NCBI GenBank assembly: GCA_022695795.1
Contig: MU404123.1
Span: forward strand, 62,001-126,000
DNA length: 64,000 nucleotides
Direction of reading: 5' to 3'
Source of the DNA: Biscogniauxia marginata
Lineage: Eukaryota; Ascomycota; Sordariomycetes; Xylariales; Xylariaceae
Shown in pieces: positions 12,413-25,430 of this stretch (position 1 is the stretch's first letter; each line of letters starts with the position of its first letter). The position numbers and the translations under genes were made by a program. The notes under the pieces were generated by a model. The model was given only the letters and a program-made list of their open reading frames with translations, had not been told where the DNA came from and searched no databases.

Positions 12413-12850
12413 AACGTGTCTTATAAACGAGTAGGCCATATAAGCAAGTAAGTTATTTAATTTCTTATATAAAATCGACTTTTTAAAAAATTCATAACTT
12501 TACACGTAAAAATCGGAAAAATCTCGGACCTTTTTTTAAATATATAATTATATAGTTTAATTAAAATAAAAATAAAAAAAATAAAAAGTGAAATGTATAA
12601 AGAAATACGTAAAAAGATTTATATGTTTTGTTTTAATTTTAGTTTTTACGCGTTTTTTTCGCGTTTCTTAAAATTCTTTTTTTTGATTTTATTTTTAATT
12701 AAACCTTATAATTATATAATTAATAAAAAAAGTTTAAAACTTTTCCGATTTTTACGTGTAAAGTTATAAAATTTTTAAAAAGTCGATTTTATATAGGAAA
12801 TTAAGTGGCCTACTTATTTATGTAACTTACTCGCTTATAAGATATGTTAA
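12413..12850. mobile_element. Long inverted-repeat (MITE-like) element
   Basis: Two arms of roughly 165-170 bases, about 12,413-12,580 and 12,683-12,850, are reverse complements of each other around a loop of about 100 bases. Landmark sequences shared by the arms are ATATAAAATCGACTTTTTAA and AACTTTACACGTAAAAATCG. No coding capacity. The RNA or single strand could form a long hairpin. It may be a miniature inverted-repeat element or two facing ends of a larger deleted transposon; I could not define target duplications. Confidence 0.7.
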
Positions 12851-13013
12851 AGGTTTTTTAAATTTATATAAAGTTTTAACTTTAAATAACTTAAATAAAG
12901 AAAATAAAGGTTTATATATAAAGCTTCTTTTTTCTTTTTATATAATTTACTTTATTTATATATATATTTTATATATATATTATTATAAACAAGGGTTATA
13001 AAAGTTATTAACT

Positions 13014-14513
13014 GTCACGAGCCAACCGCGTTAAAAGGGTTTTAACAAGGGTGCGGAGACATAAACCAAGAATGTGATATAACATCACATAATAAAAATC
13101 TAAGCTAGTCTTAAGATTAAAACAAATTAAAGAAACGAATTTAAGCTACTCTTTAAATTCGTTTAGATCTAATAAATATTTAATATATCAAAGTAAAAAA
13201 TATAAAAAAGAAAAAATAAGTATAAATAAATTAAAATCTCTTTTATATCTAGTTATTTATTCTTATTTCTTAATTATTAATTTAAAACTATAATTACTTT
13301 TTAATATTATAATAAAAATACCTTAAAATTTCTTTAATGAACAAAATATAATAAATTTCTTAAATTAACCTTAATTCATTATTACCTTTAAAACAAGAAA
13401 AACCTAATATGTATTTACTTATAAAGTTAATTAACTAAGAATATATAAAGAAGTTCGTTATATTTTAATAGCTCTTTAATTAATGCTTAATATTAATTTA
13501 AAAGAAGAGACTCTCAATTAAACCGTTTTAAAACAAGTATGCCCCTTAAAACTAAAAAGTAATAAGAAAAAATAAAATAAAAACATAATAGTTAACTAGC
13601 TCTTAAACGAAAGCTTTAAATTTTTTTATAATATAATAAAAAGATTTAAAAGAACCAACATAAGAGTTAATTATAATTATAACTAAAAAAGAGCCTTAAA
13701 AAGATACCTTTAAAGCTTAATAAGAAAAATCATTTAAAGAAAAAAAGCACTTAAAAAAGAAAAACAAATAAAATAACCCCTACTTTTTAAGGATAAATAG
13801 CCAGAGCTACCTTTAAACGATAACAACCTTAATAGCTTAAATAATAAAAATAATATAATAACCCTCGATATAAAGGGTTTTAAACTAATTACATTTAATA
13901 AGTATAATAAGTCAAGTAATTTAAAAGGATTTTTAATTTAAGCCGGAACCTATTTACGGTTTTATTATAAAATAATTATTATTAAGGAATAAAAGGTTCT
14001 TATAATATCTTAACTCCTTATCGAAATTACTTTAACCTAGTTTTAACTGGTATTAAAAAATCACTTGGATAATAAATTAAGCGCCTAAAAAGACACAAAA
14101 AAGGTTTTTAAAGATTATAAGGAATTTAAAAAATAATTTAAGTCTATATTTAATAACTTAATTTTTAAGTAATAAACCGAAGCTCGATTTTATAAATTAT
14201 AATAAAATAAAAAAGCTTTAAATTATATTATTAAGTTTAAGAAACTCGCAAACTAATTATAATTATTTATTAAAAGCTTATATTATTTATTTTATTAAAA
14301 ACTAAAAAACCATATAAAAAATGAGTTATATAAAATAAACCTATATAAAGAAAGGAACTTAAAGAAATTTAATAATAATTGTTATTAATAATAAAAACTT
14401 TAAACGGTATTTTAAAAAGAAAAAAACGATATAACGAAGAAATAGCGATTAATAAAAAAAGGAAATTATAAAAGTGGTGTTAAAACAAAGAAAAGCACTA
14501 GAATTAAATTAAA
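13014..14513 (+). mobile_element. Left part of plus-strand Gypsy chromovirus: 5' LTR and gag remnant
   Basis: An LTR-like block (about 13,014-13,467) begins TGTCACGAGCCAACC and ends at TTCGTTATA. It is the reverse complement of the LTR type seen at 21,637, which begins TGTAACGAACC. The following kilobase is an inverted copy of 20,560-21,636 and so corresponds to the gag end of the element. It stops where the LTR of the next element begins at about 14,514. RIP has removed all coding potential. Confidence 0.65.
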
Positions 14514-17500
14514 CTATAACGAACCTCCCTATATATTCCTAGTTAACTGACTTCACAAGTAAATACGTACTAGGTTTTCTTGATTTAAAGGTAATAATAA
14601 ATTAAGATTAATTCAAATGATTTATAATGTTTTATTCGTTAAAGAGATTTCAAGGTACTCTCATTATAATATTAAAAAGTAACTATAATCTTAAATTAAT
14701 AGCTAAAAATTAAAATAAATAACTAAACATATAAAAAATCTTATCCTTTTTATCTTTATTATTTTATTTTTCATTTCTTATAATTAATATATTAAATACC
14801 TTTAAATAAGTCTTATTTACACTTATTTATTTTCCATTAAATATTATTAAATAAGTTTTATTTATACTTATCCATTCTCCATTAAATACTATTAAATAAG
14901 TCTTATTCATATTTATCTATATTATATAATAATAGGTCGCTTTCCCTTTTAAGATTCATATCCGACCTAAATATAAAAAGAATAAAAAGAATACCCTTAT
15001 TACTTAATTACTTACCTTAATTGGTTCGTAATACTATTTCTCCCCTCCTAAAATCTTTGTCTTTAAAAATTATTTAATAAGTCTTTTTCTTTTATTTTTA
15101 TTATATTTATTAATCGTAATACTAAACGTCGTCGTGAAAATTAAAAGTAAAAACGTAAAGAGCTTATTAATTAAATTAATTAAATAAGTTTTAATATTAA
15201 TATTATACTTTATTCTTATTATTTTAATTATAACTTAAAATATATAATATCGCTTAAAATATTAAGGAAATATAATAAATATATTCTTTATTATTATTAA
15301 TATAATAAAGTAGGAATTCTTTTTAGCTTTTTTTAAAACTTGAATTATAAAGAAAAGCGGTTATCTCTATAAAAATGTTAAGCCGAAAAAGCCTTAAAAC
15401 GATTTCACCGAGAAATAACCAAAACTATAACTTAAGTAAATCGAGAAATAGCTAAAACCATAACTCGTATAAAACGGCTTCGTCATTAAAAAGAGTTATT
15501 AAAAAAGAAAAGTTTAAAAATGTTTTAACGTAATTTTCAAAATTTAAATGATTTAAAAGAATAAAAACGTTTAAAAGAAAAATAAAAACGTTTTTAAGCT
15601 AAGTAATAATCTCTAGTTAAGTAGGTTAAAGTTGTTTTTAAGGCCGTCCCTTTTCTAGACTTGTCTTTTTTAAATCAAGATCTTAAAATCCAGGCTTTTC
15701 TAGCTAATCTAGGTTTCGTTAATAAAACTTATTAAGTTTAATTGTTAAGTTCTTTAAATACTTAAATAGTTTTTACGTGTTTTCTTTTAATAAGTAACTT
15801 TCTTATTTAACTAAATATTATAACTAATTACCGACCCTTTTTAAATCTCGTTCCGGGTTTCTAGCGAGGCGTTTTTTAATATTAATTTTAATAACGATAT
15901 ATAAAAAACTAAATATATTCTAGATTTTTTTAATAGTTTTAATTTATAATTAATATTCGAAATGATTTTCTCGATTTTATATAGTTTTAACTTTTTAAAT
16001 TTAAGTTTTTTACTAAGTCGTTTTTTTTTTAATTTAAAGCGTTTTTATTATTACGCTTTATTGTTAATAAAGCAAATAAACCATATTTCCTCTTTTAAGA
16101 ATTAATTCTTTAATTCTTTTTTTATTATAATACTTTATTATTTTATTTTAAATGAATTATAATTCTTTTTATAATCATCGTTATATTACTTAAACTTTTT
16201 TAAATAGTACTTTTATTTTTAGGGCTTTTATTTTAACTTTTAATGTTTTTATAAGTTTAATCGGTTATTTTTAGATTTCCGCTTTTTGTTTTTATATTGC
16301 CTCGTATAGTGATATCTTTATATTCTCGTTAATCAAAGTGTTATACATTATTTAAGTTATTAATAATAATTTTACCTAATTATTTATTTCTTAATTAATA
16401 TAATTTCGTAAATATTATTTTATTATCTAGTTTAGTCTTTTTATTTATTCGTTTATTTAAAGATAATACGTTATAAATAACTTTTATTTAACTTTTATTC
16501 GTTTTATTTAGCTAATTTAAAACAATACGTTTTAATAATCCATGTTTATTAATATATTCTTTTAAGAAACTAAAGGCTAGTTATTTTACTATGCTTAATT
16601 TGTTAAACAATAAAAAGTAGGTATATTTCGTAAGTCTATTAATAATTACCTATATATTGTTATAAGGTACTCTTATAATAAGATATTTTAATTTAAGGAG
16701 TTTTATTACGAAATTCCATATAATTATATACTACGCTTTATTAAGTATTTAAATTAATTATAATAATTTATATGATTTATATCGTGATACTTTAACCTTA
16801 TTATAAACGTTATAATTCTTTATAATTCTTTTAATTGTTTATTATATTCCTAAAAAGTCGAATTCTTTTTAAAGTCGTTTTATCGTCTTGAAAATTCCTT
16901 GGTAACTATATAGAGAATATTCGTGGAATTCTTTAATGAATTCGTCTTATACTTGTTTTAATATATAAACCTTTTCTTTATACGAGAGAAGTTCGTTACT
17001 AAATCCTTATTAAAACTATAATTACTTTTTTTTTAATTATAATTTTCCTTAAAACGTTATTTCCAATCTCTTATGTTAATTCGCATATAAATTAATACAA
17101 TTAATTTGTCATTTTGTTATTTAAACATTTAAACATCTCTTTTATTGATTTTTAATTTATAATCTCCTTTTTTATTAAAAAGATTTATTTAAATGTTTTC
17201 TTTTCCCTTAATATAATGAATTTTAAAATTAAACTTTAACAAGAAAATCATTTAACGCTTATATCTTTAATTAAGTGTTTATATTATTATAAATTATATA
17301 AGGTTTTTATAATTTAAATAAATATTAATAAGTTCCTTAGTTCCGCTAAGCTATAATTCCCATTCTTTTAATACTTTAATAACTACTAATAATTCCTTGT
17401 TATAAATTTAATAATTTAATTTAACATTATATAATGCCTTAAATAAATACGCGACTAGATACTATCTTTCATTATTTTCTAGTTACTTTAAAACTATTTT

Positions 17501-20500
17501 AATAGCAAAATCTAAAGTGTTTATCTTTAATCGTTTTTTCTTGTTTTTGTTTAGAAGTTTATATATAACCTCGCTAGTTATTACTTCCTTTAACTACTAA
17601 AAAGCTTCTTTTATTTTCATTAAGGTAATTAATTCCGTTAATAGTTTAATAATTTGCTTAAAATCTTAAATGAATTATTTAACATAATTAATAAAGCCAA
17701 GAAATACGTATACGTTTATAATATTCTTAGGTTTTAGCTAATCCTTAATTATTACTATTTTTCCCTTTTAAATATAGATTTCTCCTAGATTTATTATAAA
17801 CCCTAAATAATTTAATTTTTTAATATATTATTTATTTTTAGTTAAATAAACAAATAGATTTACCTTTTATAGGGCTTTTAATACTTATTTTATATATTCT
17901 TTATATTCCTTTTCGCTTTTTAAGTAAATTAATATATCGTTTAAATAAACAAATACAAATTTATTTAAAAACTTACGAAAAACCATTATAATTATATATT
18001 AAAATATAATAAGTGTATTAATAAGTTTAAATAATATAACTTTATACTTATAATATTTATATACTATTTAGAAAACGATGTACTATTTATATCCTTTAAT
18101 CATTTTAATTATATAATAATCATCGCAAAGGTTTAATATTATAAAGATTTAAGCTTTACTAATTTATCCTTTTATAAGTTTTATTAACGGTAATAAGTGT
18201 TTATTCTTTTTTATTATTTTATTAAAATGTCGGTAGTTAATTACTTATCGCTACACTAAATTTCTTTCTTTATTAATATGTTATTTTCCGTTTTTATTAA
18301 CCTTTAATACTATAATTACCAGGTATTTTAACAAAGACTTTAATTCTCGAATATATCCTTTATTAAATTCCTTTTAAATTCCTTTTTATAATGTTTTTTG
18401 TTTTTCTTGATTTATAAAATATATTAAAAATAATTTTAGTTATTTTCCTTTTTTAAAGTAAATCTAGTAATCCTACTAATTATATTCTAATAATTCTTTT
18501 TTTGTTTTATCTTTAAATAATTTATAGAAATAGAAATATTTACGTAGTATTCTTTTTATTAGATTTTTAGGCTTAGTTACTTAAATTATATAAGTAATAT
18601 ATTTCGTCCTTATATCCGTTTTTCTGGAGTTATTTACGGTACTTATTTTATAACTTATAATGATTAACTCCTCTTAATTTTAATCTTAATAAAGCGTGTT
18701 TATCTCGAAATTTATTTATAAATTACTTTTTCTAAGCTAATTCATTCTTAAAATCATATCGTAACTTAATATATATATAATATTAAAAATGACTTACTTA
18801 AAATGTTTTTAAATAGTTATTAAAAAAGAAATTATTTTTTTAACACTTTATTATTTTTATAACTAAATATATATCTTTTAAAATTTTATAATTAATATAA
18901 ACTTTATTTATATACTTATAATATATTGTCCTTTTAAGTTATCTTAATTAAAATATAACTTTTATTTATTTTTAAATTTATAAAGGCTTTATACTCCTTT
19001 TTATTATATTTAATTTTAGTTATAATGGTATTATTAAGTCTTAAATAGACTTTATATAAAAACTTGTTATTTATAACTTCTCGCTGCCTTACTAGCGAGA
19101 GCTTTTACCGTTTTTTGGTTTTTTATATCCTTTTTCTTTTAAGTTTTTTTAAATTATTGCGGCTTAAATGTCTTTTTATTCTTAGGCTTTTATAAGAGCG
19201 TGTTTTTAATAATCGTTATTTAAATAGTCTTTTTAACTACTTTTTAAATAATAAAAGATAAAAAGTTTATTTTTTATATAAAATTTTATATATTAAAACT
19301 TTAATTCTTTTTTAAGGGCTTTTTTATAACTTAAATATATTTTTTTATTAACTCGAAATTTTTTAAGGTTTTAAATTATTTTTAAATAAAAGGTATAATC
19401 CTCGAATTTATTTATTAGAAGTAACTTAATATCTCCTTATAAGTTTATATAAATCTCTAAAAACTTTCCCTTTTTTTTAAAGTATACCTTAACGATTCGT
19501 TTATAACTTAATTTAATTATACGTATTTTTACTTATTATTTTATTAAGTGCTTTTTTATAAAGCTAAATATACTAGTGTTATATTTAACTCGTTTTTCGA
19601 GTCATTATAAAAGATATAATTCTTTTTTAATTTCGTTTTTTTCGAAACCCGCTTCAAATAAATCGTGTATATCGCATAATATTAAGGTGTAATATATATA
19701 ACCCTTAATAATTACTTTATTGCTTTTTTCGGAATTTAAATAAAAATAATATGTTTTAAAATAATGTGATTATTATAAGATGTTATTATAAATATATTTA
19801 TTTTCTTTTGTGTTATTACTTTTTAGTTTTTAAGAATAATAACCGGCTTTATCCTTAAAATTTTTATGTACTTAATAAGTGTCGTTAATATAAAAGTTTT
19901 AATATAACGATATATATTTCTTTTTTAGTTATTTTTCCATTTTTGGTTTTATTTTAAGTTTTTTACTTAATAGCTTATTAAGTTAGTTTGTATTATTTAA
20001 GCTTTAATAAATATCGCAATTATTATTTATATAAAACCTTTAATTTAAGTTATTATATTAGTTTTTTTTTAATGTATTTTATATTTATTGTTATTATAAT
20101 GGTTTTAATATAACTTATTATGGTTTAATTTAATTCTTAAATTATATTTTAATTTATAAGTATCGTATTTATATAGTAATTTATTTTTATTATATTTTTG
20201 TTTAACTTGTTTTAATGTAAGGTACCTTAAATATAAGTAATCGTGCTTTAAATAATCTTTATAGTCGATTTAACGATATTTATAGCTTTTTTTATAAGAA
20301 CCTCCGCGTTTTTTTTTGCTTTAATAGTAGTAATAATAAATACTTGGTTTACCTTTTTATTATTTTTAAAATGAACCCTTGTTTTAAAGGTTTTTTTCTC
20401 GGGTTAAAAAATTCTTTTTATTTTTAGTTTTTATTTTTTAGGGTTTTAGTATTTATTTTTATAATGTCCTTTTTTTTCGTAATTAAAACACTTAATAATT

Positions 20501-22053
20501 AATTTATCTTGTTTTTTTTTTCTTCTTTTAAGCAGCGTTGATTTTAATAAGGTTTGACTTAGTTTTAGTGCTTTTCTTTATTCCGGTACCACTTTTATAA
20601 TTTCCTTTTTTTTGCTAATCGCCGTTTTTTCGTTATATCGTTTTTTTCTTTTTAAGGTATTATTCGAAGTTTTCGTTATTAATAGTAATTATTATTATAA
20701 CGTAATTATTAAACTTTCCTAAGTTCTTTTTTTATATAAACTTGTTTTATATAATTTATTTTTTATATAGTTTTTTAGTTTTTAATAAAATAAGTAGTAT
20801 AAGCTTTTAATAAGTAGTTATAATTAACTTCGAGTTTTTTAAACTTAATAGTGTAATTTAAAGCCTTTTTATTTTATTGTAATTTATAAAGTCGAGCTTT
20901 AACTTGTTATTTAAAGATTAAGTTATTAAATATAAACCTAAGTTATTTTTTAAATTCTTTATAATTTTTAAAGACCTTTTTTATGTCTTTTTAAGCGTTT
21001 AGTTTATTTTTTAAATGATTTTTTAATACTAGTTAAAACTAAGTTAAAGTAGTTTTAACGAGGAGCTAGGATATTATAAGAACTTTTTATTTCTTAATAG
21101 TAATTATTTCATGATAAAACTATAAATAGGTTTTAGCTTAAATTAAAAATCCTTTTAAATTACTCGACTTATTATATTTACTAAATATAATTAGTTTAAA
21201 ACTTTTTATATTAAAGGTCGTTATGTTATTTTCGTCGTTTAAGTTATTAAGGTCGTTATTACTTAAAAGTGGTTTTAGTTATTTATTTTTAAGAGGTAGG
21301 GGTTATCTTGTTTATTTGTTTTCTTTTTAGGTGTTTTTTCCTTTTCTTTTTTTTCTTTTTTAAATGATTTTTCTTGTTAAGCTTTAAAGGTGTTTTTTAA
21401 GGCTTTTTTTTAGTTGCAACTATAATTAATTCTTGTATTAATTTTTTTAAACCTTTTTATTATACCGTAAAAAAATTTAAAGCTTTTATATGCAAGCTTA
21501 TTAATTATTGTTTTTTTACTTATTTCTTTTTTTGTTATTTTTTAGTTTTAAGGGGCATGTTTATCTTAAAACGGTTCGACCGAGAATCCTTTCTCTTAAA
21601 TTAATATTAAGCATTAATTAAGGAGTTATTAAAATGTAACGAACCTTTTTATGTATTTCTAGTTAGCTAATTTCATAAGTAAGTACGTATTAAGTTTTCT
21701 TGATTTAAAGGTAATAATGAGTTAAAATTAGTTTAAATGATTTATAATGCTTTATTCGTTAAAGAGATTTTAAAGTACTTTTATTATAATATTAAAGAGT
21801 AACTATAATTTTAGATTAATAATTAAAGAACTAGAATAAATAATTAAATACATAGGAAATTTTAATTTACTTATACTTTATCCTTTTTAAGGAGTAACAC
21901 CTAGTTTCTCTTTAATTTTTAAGAGTTCAACAGAGAATACTGATATTCTCTTTAATTCTCAAGAGTTTAATAGAGAATTCCCTCTAAAGTTATGTGACCT
22001 TAGATCATATAATCAACTTAATTCCCTTTACCCTTGTTAGTTCATAACAAAAA
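14514..22053 (-). mobile_element. Full-length dead Ty3/Gypsy chromovirus, minus orientation
   Basis: Two LTR copies in the same orientation bound the element: about 14,514-15,034 (its 3' LTR) and 21,637-22,053 (its 5' LTR). Each starts with a form of TGTTACGAACC and ends with a form of GGTTCGTAACA. A polypurine tract (read on the minus strand, AGGAGGGGAGAAATAG) abuts the LTR at 15,035-15,055, which fixes the direction. Reverse transcriptase is recognisable on the minus strand at about 17,900-17,965: FVYLNDILIY is the decayed catalytic box, its first catalytic Asp now Asn. The RNase H/connection region starts near 17,690. Total length about 7.5 kb, normal for the family. Many stops; certainly non-functional. 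Confidence 0.8.
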
Positions 22054-24966
22054 GCCCTAAAAAAAGTAAACCTACTTATTTATCCGACTAAAAATAAATA
22101 ACATATTAAAAAACTAAATTATTTAAGGTTTATAATAAGTTTAAAAAAATTCACATTTAAAAAGGAAAAATAATAATAATTAAGGATTAACTAAAACTTA
22201 AAAGTGTTATAAATGTATACGTATTTCTTGGCTTTATTAATTATGTTAAATAACTTATCTAAGATTTCAGGCGGATCGCTAAATTATTAACGAAACTAAC
22301 TACTTTAACAAAAACAAAAAAAGCTTTTTATTTCATTAAAAAAACTAAATAGGCTTTTTAGTAACTAAAAAAAGTTATAATTAATAAGGTTATATATAAA
22401 CTTTTAAACGAAAATAAAAAGAAACGACTAAAGATAAACGCTTTAAATTTCGCTATTAAAGTAGTTTTAAAGTAATTAAAAAATAATAAAAAATAATACT
22501 TAGTCGCGTATTTATTTAAGGTACTATATAATACTAAACTAAATTATTAAATTTATAATAAAGAACTATTAATAATTATTAAAGCATTAAAGAAATAAAA
22601 ATTATAACTTAATAAAACTAAAAAAACTATTAATATTTATTTAAATTACAAAAACCTTACACGATTTATAATAATATAAACACTTAATTAAAAATATAAA
22701 CGTTAAATGATTTTCTTGTTTAAATTCAATTTTAAGATTTATTATATCAAAAAATTTTTTTAATAAATCTTCTCAGTAAAAAAAGAAACTATAAATCAAA
22801 AATCAATAAAAGAGATATTTAAATGTTTAAATAACAAAATGACAAATTAATTATATTAACTTATATACGAATTAACATAAAAAACTAGAAATAACGTTTT
22901 AAAGAAAGTTATAATTAAAAAAAAGTAATTATAGTTTTAATAAAAGATTAACGACGAACTTTTTTCGTATAAAGAAAAAGTTTACATATTAAAATAAATA
23001 TAAAACGAGTTTGTTAAAGAATTCCACAAACACCCTTTATATAGTCACTAAAGAATCTTTAAAACATTAAAACGGTTATAAAAAGAATTCGACTTTTTAA
23101 AAATAATTAAAAGAATTATAAAAAGTTATAATATTTATAATAAAACTAAAACATTACGACATAAACTATATAAATTATTATAACTAACTTAAATACTTAA
23201 AAAAGCATAACATATAATTATATGGGATTTCGTAATAAAACTCTTTAAATTAAAAAACCTTACCATAAAAATACTTTATAACAATATATAAGTAATAATT
23301 AATTAACTTACGAAATATGCTTACTTTTTATTATTTAACAAGTTAAACATAACAAAATAACTAACTTTTAATTTTTTAAGAAAGTATATTAATAAATATG
23401 AATTATTAAAACGCATTATTTTAAATAAAAATAAGTTATTTACGTTAAAGTTTTAAATTAACTTTAATAAAACGAATAAAAATTAAATAAAAGTTATTTA
23501 TAGTATATTATCTTTAATTAAACAAATAAATAAAGAAATTAAACTAAATAATAAAACAATATTTACGAAGTTATATTAACTAAGAAATAAATAATTAAGT
23601 AAAACTACTATTAATAACCTAAATAACGTATAACACTTTAGTTAATAAGGACATAAAAATGTCATTATACGAGGCAATATATAATTAAAAAGCGGAAATT
23701 TAAAAACAATTAATCGAAGTTATAAAAGCATTAAAAGTTGAAATAAAAACTTCGAAAGTAAAAGTATTATTCGAAAAAGTTTAAGTAGTATAACTATAAT
23801 TATAAAAAGAATTATAATTTATTTAAAATAAAATAATAAAATATTATAATAAAAAAAGAATTAAAGAATTAATTCTTAAAAAAAGAGACATAATTTACTT
23901 ATTTTGTTAATAACAAAACGCGTTAATAAAAACGCCTTAAATTAAAATAAAACGGCCTAATAAAAAACTTAAATTTAAAAAGTTAAAACCATATAAAATT
24001 AAAAAAGCCGTTTTAAAAGTTAATTATAAATTTTCTCTATTAAAAAGATTTAAAATACATTTTATATTCCATGTTTTATTATTAAAAATAACACTAAAAA
24101 CGCCTTATTAAAAAACAATTAAAACTTAAAAAAAAGCCTTAATAAATACGAAGTAAAAAAGATACTAAATTTAAAACAAGTTAATAATTAATTACAATAT
24201 TTTATTAAGTAAAAAGGATACTTATTAAAAAAAAACATTTAAAAACCAATTAAATACTTAATAAACTTAATTAAAACGTTTAAAAACTTCTATTAATAAA
24301 ACCCGGATCGACTAAAAAAACCTAAAAGTTAAAGTCTTAATTTAAAAAGGAAAAGTCGAAAAAGGGCATAGTTTTAAAAATAGTTTTAACTTATTTAGTT
24401 AACGACCGTTACTCGACCTTTAATCTTAGGCGTTTTTCTTCGAGACGCTCCTGTTTTTTTCGTTTAACTTATTTTAACTTTTTTATAAAAATAAAACCAC
24501 GTTTTAACATTTTTAAACCCCTTTTTTATAAAAACTCTTTTTATTTCCGTATTTAAATTAACTAATTAATAAAGATTTATAGTTAATTATTAAAGGCTTA
24601 AAGTTTTTCCTCCGTTTTATAACGTTTAATTACTAGTTTTTCTCGTTCTCGACTTATATTAAATAAGTTAAATATTTTAATACTTAAATCGTTATAATAA
24701 TAATAAATTTTAGTAATATAATTAAAATAAGGAAACACCTTATAACTAAAAAAGTAAATATAAATAAACAAAAAATCACGGGATTTACGCTGGTTTTTAC
24801 AAGGTTTTGTAATAGGCTTAAAAATATTAAACATGTTTATAATAATAATAATAATAATAAAAACTTACTAAAAAAATCTTTAAAAACAAAGATTTTTAAA
24901 AAGGAGAAATAATGTTACGAGTTAACCGCATTAAAAGGGTTTTAATAAGAGTGCGAAGACATGAAC
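22054..24966 (+). mobile_element. Right part of plus-strand Gypsy chromovirus: RT end, RNase H, integrase, chromodomain, LTR stub
   Basis: Plus-strand translation gives decayed but recognisable blocks in the correct order. The RT/RNase H connection (FLGFINYVK) lies near 22,225 and RNase H (ALNFAIKVVLK, later YNKELLIIIKALKK) near 22,440-22,610. Integrase follows at about 22,980-23,900 (VIINxLTKYAYFLLF), and a chromodomain at about 24,150-24,300 (YEVEKILNLKQVNN, then KGYL). A polypurine run (AAAAAGGAGAAATAA) precedes the start of an LTR at 24,913 (TGTTACGAGTTAACC) that matches the LTR at 13,014 for about 55 bases and is then cut off. This is most simply the other half of the element starting at 13,014. 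The protease and N-terminal RT part is absent from both halves. Confidence 0.75.
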
Positions 24967-25430
24967 TTGTGACGAACCTCCTTATATGTTCCTAATTAGC
25001 TAACTTTACAAGTAAATACGTATTAAGTTTTCTTAATTTAAAGGTAATAATAGGTTAAGGTTAATTTAAGAGATTTACAATGTCTTGTTCGTTAAAGAGA
25101 TTTCAAGGTACTTTTATTATAATATTAAGTAGTGACTATAGTCTTAAATTAATAACTAGAAAATAAACAACTAGATATATAAGAAATCCCATCTTTTTTA
25201 TACTTATTCTCCTTTATATACGTCCTTCTTGTTTAATATGTTAAATACCAAGAGAATTAAACTTAATTAAATGAATATCTTTAATTCTCTTCATAATTAA
25301 ACTTAATTAAATAAACACCTCTAATTGAGTCACGTGATGTTATATCACATTACAAAGAGGGGACCACTGGTTTATATATTCTTGGTCCGTGTTTAACTAC
25401 CCTTGCTAGAAACCCTTTTAACATAGTTGG
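24967..25430 (-). repeat. Additional LTR of the same chromovirus family
   Basis: Begins TGTGACGAACCTCC and ends GGTTCGTAATA, aligning over its first 220 bases with the LTRs at 14,514 and 21,637. It interrupts the LTR stub that starts at 24,913 and has the opposite orientation to it. No internal element sequence of the right kind adjoins it, so it may be a solo LTR. Clear 5-base target duplications were not seen. Being less AT-rich than the other copies, it may be younger. Confidence 0.65.

Noticed and set aside
24598..24834. 78-codon minus frame in the AT-rich island
   Set aside because: Low-complexity Phe/Tyr/Ile/Lys composition expected from AT-rich DNA; it lies next to a retroelement end.
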